NCBI RefSeq assembly: GCF_037026715.1
Contig: NZ_JBANCG010000002.1
Span: 434,001-498,000 of the forward strand
Length of the DNA: 64,000 bases
Source: Breoghania sp037026715
Lineage (GTDB): Bacteria > Pseudomonadota > Alphaproteobacteria > Rhizobiales > Stappiaceae
Direction: 5' to 3'
Each line of letters opens with the position of its first letter. Positions within the stretch are counted from its first letter, which is position 1. Below the pieces are notes generated by a model. That model ran no database searches, was not told the origin of the DNA, and worked only from the letters and a program-made list of their open reading frames with translations. Below, piece after piece: positions 57,284 to 64,000 of the stretch. The translations under genes and the position numbers were made by a program.

Positions 57284-57940
57284 TCAGGCGGCCTGTTTCC
57301 TGCGCAGGAGCTTTTTCACTTCCTCCGCCAGCGCCGTCACCTCTTGCGAGGCCTTGCTGGACGGGGCGCTTTCCAGAACCGTCAGCCCCTCGCCCATGGA
57401 AGCCGCAAAGGCAACCCGGTTGCCGAGCCGCGTGCGCGCGGTCGTGGGGGAGAGCTTCGACAGGGCCTCCACCATCTCGCCCGTCAGCGCGGCGCGCGGT
57501 GGCACGCGGTTCAGAACCAGCGTGGCCGGCACGTTTTCCGCAGCCGCCATGTCCAGCGTCTGCGCGCTCGCCCAAACGTCCACCGGCGACGGCTGGACGG
57601 GAATGGCGACGAGATCCGCCACCTCTATGGCGGGGCGCGCCTCGCGGTCGGATTTCGGCGGCGTGTCGATGATGACGAAATCGTAATCGCGCGCCAGCGA
57701 GCGGGCCTCACGCCTGGCGCCCCAGCCGCTGGCGGTGCGGAACATGAGCCCGGTCGCATCCTCGCCCAGCGTCTCCTCGCGTGCCTCCAGCCATTCGCCG
57801 AGGCTTCCCTGCGGGTCCACGTCGAGGAGCGCAACGCGGACGCCGCGTCTGGAGGCCAGCGCGACCGCCAGATGCGCGGTCAACGTGGTCTTGCCGGAAC
57901 CGCCCTTCTGCTGGGCGATGGTGATGATCCTGCCTGTCAT
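57284..57940 (-). CDS. ParA/MinD-type ATPase (orphan)
   Basis: A 218-residue ParA-family ATPase starting MTGRIITIAQQKGGSGKTT with the deviant Walker A (K-G-G-S-G-K-T-T), then VALLDVDPQGSLGEW, DYDFVIIDTPPKSD (Walker B) and VQPSPVDVWASAQTL. No parB, repC or min gene is adjacent, so it is an orphan, possibly positioning a cytoplasmic cargo. ATG 57940 is chosen because the Walker motif begins within ten residues and GGGAG lies upstream; the longer frame to 58075 is not supported. Confidence 0.85.
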   Translation of the reverse strand: MTGRIITIAQQKGGSGKTTLTAHLAVALASRRGVRVALLDVDPQGSLGEWLEAREETLGEDATGLMFRTASGWGARREARSLARDYDFVIIDTPPKSDREARPAIEVADLVAIPVQPSPVDVWASAQTLDMAAAENVPATLVLNRVPPRAALTGEMVEALSKLSPTTARTRLGNRVAFAASMGEGLTVLESAPSSKASQEVTALAEEVKKLLRRKQAA

Positions 57941-58168
57941 GATGCTCGTCTCTCCCGCCGGCGCGCGGCATCGCCGTCGCTCAGGCGTTTGCCGCAGGGT
58001 CAACCCTGACACTTTCTGCGGTGCAGCGAAAGGGCCGAACACACGACATCGGCCGAAAGTCGCCCCGTTTTGCATGGGCGGGAAACATCATCCGGCGCAA
58101 GCGACAGGGGCTATGCCGGCAAAGCGGAAGAGAACGCGCTGACGGAGGGCATAGCGCGGCGCGCGCGG

Positions 58169-58831
58169 TCAGCTCACGGCGCGATTGGCGAGTGAGCGGG
58201 AATCCAGCCGGTAGCCGTGGATCACCTCCACCCCGCGCACCAGCAGCACGTCCATGTCCGCGTTTTCCGAAGCCTGGTTGTGAAGGGCCTCCAGCGTGTC
58301 CCGCGAAAGCGGGCCGTTTTCGGTGAAGAGCTGGAAGCTGCCACCGTCGCGCCGGTCCTCGCCGTCGTATCCGCTCATGACGCGACGCCGCCGGTCCGGC
58401 CCGCAATAACCCGATGGCGAGCGGATATAGACGCGGGGACGTTCGACCAGCCGCTTCAGTTCGCTGAGGAGCTGGTCCCGGCTGATCGGCTTGGGGACGA
58501 TGCTGTCGAACCCCGCCTTCATCGCCTGACGCATCATTTCCGTGTTGCCGCGGGCGCTCATCAGAACCAGAGGCAGGCAGCGGTTCTGCAAGGTGGCGTC
58601 GCACCGGACGCGGCTGGTGAACCGTGGAGCGGAGGCGTTGGGCAGATCGCCGTCGATGAGCACCATGTCGACGGCGTTTGCGCGCAGCCAGAGCTGAGCG
58701 GCCTCGCCGTCGTCTATGGTCGTCGTTGCGGCCACGCCGATGCTGAGAAGCATCTGCTCTAGCAATGCGGAAAAGCTGCTGCCTTCGGCAAGGATCAGGA
58801 CCGACAAGCCCCGGTTCTTTTCATCTGGCAT
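58169..58831 (-). CDS. Single-domain response regulator with a GPDRRR tail
   Basis: A 220-residue protein. Receiver domain about residues 8-130: VLILAEGSSFSALLEQML, phosphoacceptor Asp in DMVLIDGDLPNA, Ser/Thr in LVLMSARG and Lys in SIVPKPISRDQL. Only one acidic residue (E in LAEG) stands at the usual acidic pocket. The C-terminal 80 residues lack a DNA-binding or enzymatic domain but hold a basic motif (YCGPDRRRR, DGEDRRDGG). The start ATG 58831 lies next to a TACCCTA-type motif (58839-58846). It is divergent from the lipoprotein gene. The sensor is not in the window. Confidence 0.85.
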   Translation of the reverse strand: MPDEKNRGLSVLILAEGSSFSALLEQMLLSIGVAATTTIDDGEAAQLWLRANAVDMVLIDGDLPNASAPRFTSRVRCDATLQNRCLPLVLMSARGNTEMMRQAMKAGFDSIVPKPISRDQLLSELKRLVERPRVYIRSPSGYCGPDRRRRVMSGYDGEDRRDGGSFQLFTENGPLSRDTLEALHNQASENADMDVLLVRGVEVIHGYRLDSRSLANRAVS

Positions 58832-58838
58832 GGCGAAA

Positions 58839-58865
58839 TACCCTAAGAAACTCTCCCTACGGTAA
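58839..58865 (-). promoter_or_regulatory. Pair of TACCCTA-type motifs before the response regulator
   Basis: TACCCTAA (58839-58846) and TCCCTACGGTAA (58854-58865) lie immediately upstream of the minus-strand start at 58831, 15 bases apart. They resemble TTACCCTAAGGTAA at 53152-53165 and TTACCCTACG at 14035-14044. Their position inside or next to the leader would suit a repressor. Confidence 0.35.
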
Positions 58866-59019
58866 AATGTGCAGGTTAAAAAGTCGTTTGCCACCGCTTT
58901 TGCTCGTTCGGGGGTGAATTGCGCATCCCGTTGCCATACATCTTTGGCGAATGATGCTATTGATTCATGGAGACGTCCTGCCCTTGCGGAGCAGGCGAGG
59001 CAGCGAGACGGGAGCGGCC

Positions 59020-59430
59020 ATGCGGAACCACGCGCACGAGACGAGCGATCCTTCCATGAAAGCCCGGCCGATGAAGGCCCTGCAGCCGGGCCGGCGCGGA
59101 CGGCGGATGCGCTGGCCGGTGCTCGCCGCGGCCGGCATCGCGCTGGTGCTGGCGGGCTGTTACGGCGCCTCCACCTATTACGACCACCGCTCCGGCTGGG
59201 TGTTCGATCCCACCGGCACGGACCTTGATTGTTCCGTGGTCGCGAGCAACAGCGCGCCCGGCACCTACTGGCGCGGTCTTGCCGGTGGCCGGATCTTCCT
59301 CGGGCCGCACGAGACCAAGAACATTTCGCGCGAGGCCTGCTTCAAGAGCGAGGCCCAGTGTCAGTATTGGCTGACCCAGATGAGCGCAGCGCTGACCCTG
59401 ATGACCGCCGGGGAATGCACGCGGCGCTAA
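59020..59430 (+). CDS. Small lipoprotein
   Basis: A 136-residue protein with a basic N terminus, a hydrophobic segment (WPVLAAAGIALVLAGC) ending in a lipobox (L-A-G-C), and a small mature domain with an aromatic-rich start (YGASTYYDHRSGWVFDP) and three further cysteines (DLDCS, REACF, AQCQYW) plus one near the C terminus, which could form disulfides. I do not recognise the family. ATG 59020 has GGGAGCGG upstream; ATG 59056 would also keep the lipobox. Probably attached to the inner face of the outer membrane or the periplasmic face of the inner membrane. Confidence 0.65.
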   Translation: MRNHAHETSDPSMKARPMKALQPGRRGRRMRWPVLAAAGIALVLAGCYGASTYYDHRSGWVFDPTGTDLDCSVVASNSAPGTYWRGLAGGRIFLGPHETKNISREACFKSEAQCQYWLTQMSAALTLMTAGECTRR

Positions 59431-59479
59431 GGCTGCCCATCGTTTCCGCGTGGCTGGCGCTTCGCCTTGTCCCGTCGCA

Positions 59480-60142
59480 TTACCCCAGCGCGGTGAGCCC
59501 GTTGAGGTCTTTCAGCACCGCGTTGGGCGGCAGGTCGTGGTATTCGTCGGGCATGTCGGTGCGGTTGATCCACACCGTACGGAAGCCGAAGGCGGTGGCG
59601 CCGGCGATGTCCCAGCGGTTCGACGACTGGAACGACACCGCTTCCGGGTAGATGCGGAAGTGGTTGGTGACCATCTCGTAGACGCGCTCGTCGGTCTTGT
59701 AGACGCGCAAGGGATCGACGGAGAAGACCTCGTCGAGCACGCCGTCGAGCCCGGCTGCTGACACCGCGCCGGCCAGCATCGTCGGCGAGCCGTTCGACAG
59801 GATGGCGAGTCTAGCGCCGCTGTCCTTCAGCTTTTTCAGCACCTGCGGCACTTCCCCGTAGCAGTCGAGCCGGTGATAGGCGTCGAGCAATTGCGCGCGC
59901 ATCGAGGGATCGGCCGTCGGGATCGCCTGAAAGGCGAAATCCAGCGCCTGTTCGGTCAGCGTCCAGAAATCCTGATAGCGGCCCATCATCGAGCGCACCC
60001 ACGAATATTCGAGCTGCTTGGCCCGCCACAGGGTGGAAAACCGGGTGGCGTCCGCCCCCAGCGCCTCGGCATGCCTGCGTACCGCCGCATGCACGTCGAA
60101 CAGGGTGCCGTAGGCGTCGAAGACATAGGCCGAATGGGACAT
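59480..60142 (-). CDS. Haloacid dehalogenase, type II
   Basis: A 220-residue HAD-superfamily L-2-haloacid dehalogenase. Catalytic segments are complete: nucleophile Asp in YVFDAYGTLFDVH, the LSNGSP loop (Ser and Asn), Lys in RVYKTDERVY, and SSNRWDIAGATAFGFRTVW with the downstream Ser/Asn/Asp. The arginine region LWRAKQLEYSWVR is also present. It should hydrolyse short 2-haloalkanoates, or an unknown native ester. ATG 60142 has AAGGAG 9 bases upstream. A VOC protein gene lies 121 bp upstream on the same strand. Confidence 0.92.
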   Translation of the reverse strand: MSHSAYVFDAYGTLFDVHAAVRRHAEALGADATRFSTLWRAKQLEYSWVRSMMGRYQDFWTLTEQALDFAFQAIPTADPSMRAQLLDAYHRLDCYGEVPQVLKKLKDSGARLAILSNGSPTMLAGAVSAAGLDGVLDEVFSVDPLRVYKTDERVYEMVTNHFRIYPEAVSFQSSNRWDIAGATAFGFRTVWINRTDMPDEYHDLPPNAVLKDLNGLTALG

Positions 60143-60263
60143 GAACAAACTCCTTGGCGGGCGACCCCTGAGAAGACCGTGTCGCAGGCGATGCGTCAAG
60201 GCCACCTCTTGTCCGCCTGCCCGAGCTCTTTTGCCGGGGAAGAAGATGCCGCCCCGGCTCGCC

Positions 60264-60704
60264 CTACGGCAGCGTGACCCGGCCCGCCGCGTCCAGCGCA
60301 AAGCCGGGATTGTAGGCGATCTCCAGCAGGTGCTCGCTGCCGGGAATGCGCACATAGGAGGAATAGCCGCCCCAGAAGACCTGCGTCGGCCGTTTCAGCG
60401 GCTCCGCACCCGCGGCGACGGCTTCCGCGAAGGCGGCATCCACCTCGGCCTCGCTGCGTCCGTTCCAGGCGATCGTTACCGGAATGAAGGCATCGCCTTG
60501 CGCGTCTCCACTGTCGGGTACTCCGGCATCCTCGGCCAGGGCGGTGCGGCCGAAAAGCGCCAGCGCCACCGAATCGCACTGGTAGAAGGCGATCGCGTCG
60601 CTATCGATGGCGGCGCGGCGCCAGCCGAGCCCCTCCTCGAAGAAGGCGCGCGCCCGGGTGAGGTCCTCCACCCCGAGGGTCACGAGCGTGATCCGCTGCT
60701 CCAT
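60264..60704 (-). CDS. VOC family protein (glyoxalase/bleomycin-resistance fold)
   Basis: A 146-residue single-domain VOC protein: ITLVTLGVEDLTRARAFFEEGLGWR, then AFYQCDSVALALFG, a variable acidic loop and a C-terminal strand pair ending PGSEHLLEIAYN, where the glutamate is the usual metal ligand. Members bind or isomerise metabolites or antibiotics; the ligand here is unknown. ATG 60704 follows GGAGGAAAGAAAGG. It is divergent from the class IV aminotransferase gene across 184 bp. Confidence 0.85.
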   Translation of the reverse strand: MEQRITLVTLGVEDLTRARAFFEEGLGWRRAAIDSDAIAFYQCDSVALALFGRTALAEDAGVPDSGDAQGDAFIPVTIAWNGRSEAEVDAAFAEAVAAGAEPLKRPTQVFWGGYSSYVRIPGSEHLLEIAYNPGFALDAAGRVTLP

Positions 60705-60763
60705 GTCCTTTCTTTCCTCCGATGGTCCAAATTTGCGCATTTCAAATGCACTCATTGGAACAT

Positions 60764-60879
60764 ATATAGAACAAGCTCGCGGAACGGAACGAAAATTCCT
60801 GAAACGGGAGAAAGTGGATGAAGCCCTTGATCCCCGGCCTGCAACGGCGTTTGATCTGGGCCTCCTGATATAGAACAAG
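60764..60879 (+). repeat. Direct repeat upstream of the class IV aminotransferase
   Basis: ATATAGAACAAG is present at 60764-60775 and again, exactly, at 60868-60879, just before the AAGGA ribosome binding site of ATG 60889. The 104-bp spacing would place two sites in the divergent promoter region. Confidence 0.6.
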
Positions 60880-60888
60880 GATGGATTT

Positions 60889-61746
60889 ATGTCTGAACCG
60901 TCACAGACGTGGAACTGGATCGATGGTTCCTGGGCGGACGGCAACCCCCTTATCGCCGGTCCCAACACGCACGCCATGTGGATGGCGTCGAGCGTGTTTG
61001 ACGGTGCCCGCTATTTCGAAGGCGTCATGCCGGATCTTGATCTGCATGCGGAGCGCATCAACGCATCCGCGCTGGCCATGGGTATGAACCCGACCATGTC
61101 TGCAGGCGAGATCTGCGAGCTCGCCTGGGAAGGTGTGAAGAAATTCGAGCCGGGCACCGCGGTCTACGTGAAGCCGATGTACTGGGCGGAGGGCAACGGC
61201 GTCGGCGTGATTTCGCCCGATCCGGATTCCACCCGCTTCTGCCTGAACCTGTTCGCCGCGCCGATGTCGGAGCCGGACGCGACCTTCTCGGTTACGCTCT
61301 CGCCGTTCCGCCGCCCGACGCCCGACAGCGCGCCGGTGGACGCCAAGGCCGGCTGTCTCTACCCCAACAATGCCCGCGCGATCCGCGAGGCGAAGGCGCG
61401 CGGTTTCGACAATGCGCTCGTGCGCGATACGCTCGGCAATATCGCCGAACTGACCAGCGCCAACATCTTCATGGCCAAGGACGGCGTGGTCCACACGCCC
61501 TATCCGAACGGCACGTTCCTGAACGGCATCACCCGCCAGCGCGTCATCAAGCTTCTGCGTGGCGCGGGCGTCGATGTCCATGAGCGCAGCCTCGTCATGG
61601 ACGACTTCCTGGACGCCGACGAGATTTTCTCCACGGGCAACTATTCCAAGGTGGTGTCCGTCGGCCGGATTGAGGATCGCGAGATGCAGCCGGGCCCGAT
61701 CGCCAAAAAGGCGCGCGAGCTCTACTGGGACTTCGCCCACGCCTGA
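60889..61746 (+). CDS. ilvE: Class IV PLP aminotransferase, branched-chain type
   Basis: A 285-residue fold-type IV aminotransferase. The Schiff-base lysine is in PVDAKAGCLYPNN, the conserved glutamate in GNIAELTSANIFM and the G-I-T-R turn in LNGITRQRVIKLL. The N-terminal segment (MWMASSVFDGARYFEG) fits the group of short branched-chain aminotransferase-like enzymes of alphaproteobacteria. D-amino-acid transaminase or 4-amino-4-deoxychorismate lyase activity cannot be excluded from sequence. ATG 60889 has AAGGA 7-8 bases upstream, directly preceded by one copy of the direct repeat. Confidence 0.88.
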   Translation: MSEPSQTWNWIDGSWADGNPLIAGPNTHAMWMASSVFDGARYFEGVMPDLDLHAERINASALAMGMNPTMSAGEICELAWEGVKKFEPGTAVYVKPMYWAEGNGVGVISPDPDSTRFCLNLFAAPMSEPDATFSVTLSPFRRPTPDSAPVDAKAGCLYPNNARAIREAKARGFDNALVRDTLGNIAELTSANIFMAKDGVVHTPYPNGTFLNGITRQRVIKLLRGAGVDVHERSLVMDDFLDADEIFSTGNYSKVVSVGRIEDREMQPGPIAKKARELYWDFAHA

Positions 61747-61802
61747 GCGGGGGGGGGCGATATCGCGCCGGAACGCGAGCGGGCGCATGGTCAAATATGC
61801 GC

Positions 61803-63011
61803 TCATTCGCGCTCCGGCGCCGCATTTCCCGTCTCCCGCCGTCGCGTGGCCGGCGTCAGTGCCAGCCCGGCCGCGATCACCAGTGCGGCGGCTGCCGCCA
61901 GTGAGGGCAGGAGAAAGCTCCCCGTCGCGTCATAGGCAAGGCCCGCCAGCGTCGGGCCCACCATCTGCCCGAACCCGAAGGACGCCGTCATCAGCGCCAG
62001 CGCGGAATGCGCGTTGCCGCGCGACAGAAGCCGCGCCTGCATCAGCCCGATCGCGGTAATCGCGATGAACGTGCCGCCCACCATCATCGCCGCCAGAACC
62101 ACGATCAGCCCGGTGTCGGAAATCACCGACAGCGTCACCCCCAGCGCCTCGACTAGGCAGGCGATGGCGTAGGTCGGAGCGTTGCCGATGCGCCGCGCGA
62201 GCGTGCCCCAGATCATGACCGAGGGCATGCCCGCAATGCCCACCGCCGCCCAGATCGCCGTCTCGTAGGGGCTTAGCGCCGGCGACATGCGGGCCATGGT
62301 GGAGATGAACGTGGTGGTGATGACATAGCCGAAGCCGAACAGGCCGTAGCTCACATAAAGCGCGACGAGCCTCCTGTCGGCCGGCCCGCTCGCCCTTGCC
62401 TGTGCGTGCGGGGGATCTTCCGTCTTCTCGATGAGCCGGGTGCAGGCGAGGAAAGCGAGCGCCGAAACGAGGCCGCTGGCGTACCAGAGCATGCGCCAGT
62501 CCGCGCCGCTCCGGGCAAGGGCCGCCACCATGAGTGCGGAAAGCGCGATGCCGAGCCCGACGCCCGCGAAATGCAGCGCTACCAGCCCCGGCCGGCCGGC
62601 CGCCGATATCCGGTCCAGCACCAGCGCGGAGGCGAAAACCAGCACGTAGGCGCTCGCAATCCCGCTCAAGGCCCGGATCACGACGAAGGCGGCCACGCTG
62701 TCGAACAGTCCCATCGCGGCCGTGGTGGCGGCCGATAGCGCCAGCGCCGCGAGAAAGATCGCACGCCGGTCGCCGGGCAGGAATTGCGTGAGCCGGCCGG
62801 AGGCGGCCGCAAGCGCGCCGACCATGTAGGCCAGGAAATTGGCCGAGGCGATGAGCCCGCCTTCCGCCGGAGTGAGGCCGGCATCGTGCACCATGAAGGG
62901 CAGGATCGGCGTATAGACGAACCGGCCGATGCCCATGGCGGCGGTCAGCGACAGGAGCCCGCCAAAGGCGACCGGGAGAATCGTGGAAGGAGAGAGGGAG
63001 GCCTGCGACAT
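61803..63011 (-). CDS. MFS transporter, YbfB/YjiJ family
   Basis: A 402-residue permease with about 12 helices. It starts with the family segment VAFGGLLSLTAAMGIGRFVYTPILP, which is characteristic of YbfB/YjiJ members, and has a central loop around TEDPPHAQARASGPADRRLV. The substrate is not known; related proteins include sugar- and aromatic-compound exporters. It is convergent with the aminotransferase gene and divergent from the DUF6159 gene. Confidence 0.88.
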   Translation of the reverse strand: MSQASLSPSTILPVAFGGLLSLTAAMGIGRFVYTPILPFMVHDAGLTPAEGGLIASANFLAYMVGALAAASGRLTQFLPGDRRAIFLAALALSAATTAAMGLFDSVAAFVVIRALSGIASAYVLVFASALVLDRISAAGRPGLVALHFAGVGLGIALSALMVAALARSGADWRMLWYASGLVSALAFLACTRLIEKTEDPPHAQARASGPADRRLVALYVSYGLFGFGYVITTTFISTMARMSPALSPYETAIWAAVGIAGMPSVMIWGTLARRIGNAPTYAIACLVEALGVTLSVISDTGLIVVLAAMMVGGTFIAITAIGLMQARLLSRGNAHSALALMTASFGFGQMVGPTLAGLAYDATGSFLLPSLAAAAALVIAAGLALTPATRRRETGNAAPERE

Positions 63012-63148
63012 TCTGTCAGGTTAGCACGCCGTGCGGGCCGGCCAAGCCGCAAACAGTCGTTTGACGTCGCGCTTTCATAGAACCTTAGGTGAAATCCGCT
63101 TCAATCCCGGCGCGTTCCTGCAGACGGGTGCGCGAACGGGAGGGGGAG

Positions 63149-64000
63149 ATGTTCGACAGGTTCAACAGGGCGGTAAGCCTGAGCGGGACATGCTGGCGCG
63201 TCCTCATGCTCGACAAGGAGATGCTGCTCTTTCCGCTGATGTCGCTGGCCGCGCTGGGGCTTGTCATGGGCGCCATCTTCGCGCCGGCGCTGGTGAGCGG
63301 GGATCTGACGCATTTCCAGCAGGCGCTGGCCGAGAACCCGGACATCTACCAGAACCCGCGCGCCGTCGCGCTGCTGTTCCTCCTCTATTTCCTGAGCTAC
63401 TTCGTCATCACCTTCTTCAATGCGGGCCTTCTGACCTGCGCGATGATCCGCCTGTCCGGCGAGGATCCCACGCTCGCCGACGGCCTGCGCGCCGCCTTTC
63501 GCATGTTGCCGCAGATCTTCGCCTGGGCGCTTTTCGCCGCCAGCGTCGGGATGCTGCTGAATTTCATCGCCAGCCGCTTCAAGGGCCTCGGCCGTCTGTT
63601 CGTCCAGCTTCTGGGCGCGGCATGGTCGGTCGCGGTCTATTTCGCGGTGCCGGTCCTGGTGGTGGAGGGGGCGGGGCCGGTGAAGGCGGTGCTGGGCTCC
63701 ATCGCGATGATCCGGAAGACCTGGGGCGAGGCGCTCGTCGCCAATGTCGGGCTTTCGGTTCTCAACATGGTTGCCGCCTGGATCGCCGTTCCTTTCATCT
63801 TCTGGGGCGTCTTCAACTTCTCCACGAGCCCGACGCTGGCCGTCGTCGTTCTGGCGGGCGTCGGCTGTTGGATCTTCGTCACCGGGCTCATCGTCGCCAC
63901 CCTCGATGCGATCCTGAAGGCGGCGCTCGCCGTCTATGCCTACGAGGGACGGGTCCCGGAAAATTTCGACGCCGAGATCTTCCGCAACGCCTTTCGCGAG
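63149..64000 (+). CDS. DUF6159 family membrane protein (3' end missing)
   Basis: 284 codons are seen, still open at the window end. The protein begins MFDRFNRAVSLSGTCWRVLM, then shows about six hydrophobic segments (LLFPLMSLAALGLVMGAIF, ALLFLLYFLSYFVITFFN, MLPQIFAWALFAASVGMLL, VAVYFAVPVLVVEGAGP, VLNMVAAWIAVPFIFWGVF, LAVVVLAGVGCWIFVTGLI). This matches the DUF6159/YIP1-like multi-pass family of unknown function. ATG 63149 is preceded by GGGAGGGGGAG. Confidence 0.85.
   Translation, partial: MFDRFNRAVSLSGTCWRVLMLDKEMLLFPLMSLAALGLVMGAIFAPALVSGDLTHFQQALAENPDIYQNPRAVALLFLLYFLSYFVITFFNAGLLTCAMIRLSGEDPTLADGLRAAFRMLPQIFAWALFAASVGMLLNFIASRFKGLGRLFVQLLGAAWSVAVYFAVPVLVVEGAGPVKAVLGSIAMIRKTWGEALVANVGLSVLNMVAAWIAVPFIFWGVFNFSTSPTLAVVVLAGVGCWIFVTGLIVATLDAILKAALAVYAYEGRVPENFDAEIFRNAFRE

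Noticed and set aside
57284..57940. ParA-like gene as evidence of plasmid origin
   Set aside because: No parB, rep or centromere-like repeats; neighbours are chromosomal housekeeping genes.
61749..61757. Run of nine G residues after the class IV aminotransferase stop
   Set aside because: Non-coding homopolymer; may be a slippage or sequencing-error site but has no functional sign.
1..64000. tRNA, rRNA or tmRNA genes
   Set aside because: I looked for T-loop-type GTTCRA sequences with flanking stems and for rRNA signatures and found none outside coding sequence; a covariance-model search would be decisive.

Overview
The window is GC-rich, densely coded chromosomal DNA of an alphaproteobacterium, most likely order Hyphomicrobiales (Rhizobiales). 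The evidence is gene content and order: the xerD / aroK-aroB-CorC / bolA / J-domain / cobS-cobT block, the pcaQ-pcaHG divergon, a solo molbindin, a Rhizobium etli-type asparaginase, a Tat-exported TIGR03808-type protein, and GC-rich palindromic repeats between genes. I see no rRNA, tRNA, CRISPR array, insertion sequence or prophage.

Layout. 1-7.3 kb is the most accessory-looking part: two Sel1-repeat proteins, a small exported protein, an exported tail-fibre-like beta protein closed by a strong terminator, a large protein that appears to join a glycosyltransferase and two methyltransferase domains, and a sulfotransferase-like gene. 7.4-11.5 kb: PLP aminotransferase, molbindin, asparaginase, pirin. 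11.6-18.5 kb: a Tat-exported parallel beta-helix protein, a solo LuxR regulator, and both methylmalonyl-CoA mutase subunits; their GTPase chaperone meaB lies far away at 51.4-52.4 kb. 18.6-22.4 kb: phytanoyl-CoA dioxygenase-like, M20 dipeptidase, LOG-family and VanZ-like genes. 22.4-23.8 kb is an AT-richer, nearly gene-free stretch. 23.9-27.5 kb: protocatechuate catabolism (pcaHG, pcaQ, a GST, pcaC). 27.9-33.5 kb: a YceI / cytochrome b561 / YceI cassette, a DUF4405 membrane protein, class I fumarase coupled to a DUF2332 gene. 33.5-44.7 kb: NAD-dependent epimerase, xerD with a tiny membrane protein, shikimate genes aroK-aroB, CorC-type transporter, bolA, J-domain protein, cobST cobaltochelatase and a phytase-fold esterase-like protein. 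45.3-64 kb: a DUF2778 L,D-transpeptidase-like protein, oligopeptidase B, a diguanylate cyclase, meaB and pyroglutamyl peptidase, an EF-hand protein, DUF4332, a DUF1131-type lipoprotein, a HerA-like ATPase, DUF2267, a ParA-like ATPase, a single-domain response regulator, a lipoprotein, haloacid dehalogenase, VOC protein, class IV aminotransferase, an MFS transporter and a DUF6159 membrane protein cut by the window end.

How the genes fit together. MutA and MutB interconvert methylmalonyl-CoA and succinyl-CoA with cobalamin; cobST (cobalt insertion) and meaB (mutase protection and loading) supply and maintain that cofactor system from separate loci. PcaHG and PcaC carry out non-consecutive steps of the beta-ketoadipate pathway under PcaQ. 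AroK and AroB feed chorismate synthesis.

The main non-genic signals are palindromic. Two copies of a roughly 308-bp inverted-arm element (44718-45026 and 56954-57260), a relic of its core (29829-29933), and three further palindromic repeats (10338-10510, 26278-26490, 46753-46897) sit mostly in long gaps between convergent genes. Shorter convergent gaps mostly hold small hairpins. For an undescribed system, the best candidate is the exported fibre protein next to the GT-MT-MT fusion and the sulfotransferase (2-7.3 kb), which could be a surface-modification locus. That link is inferred from proximity only.
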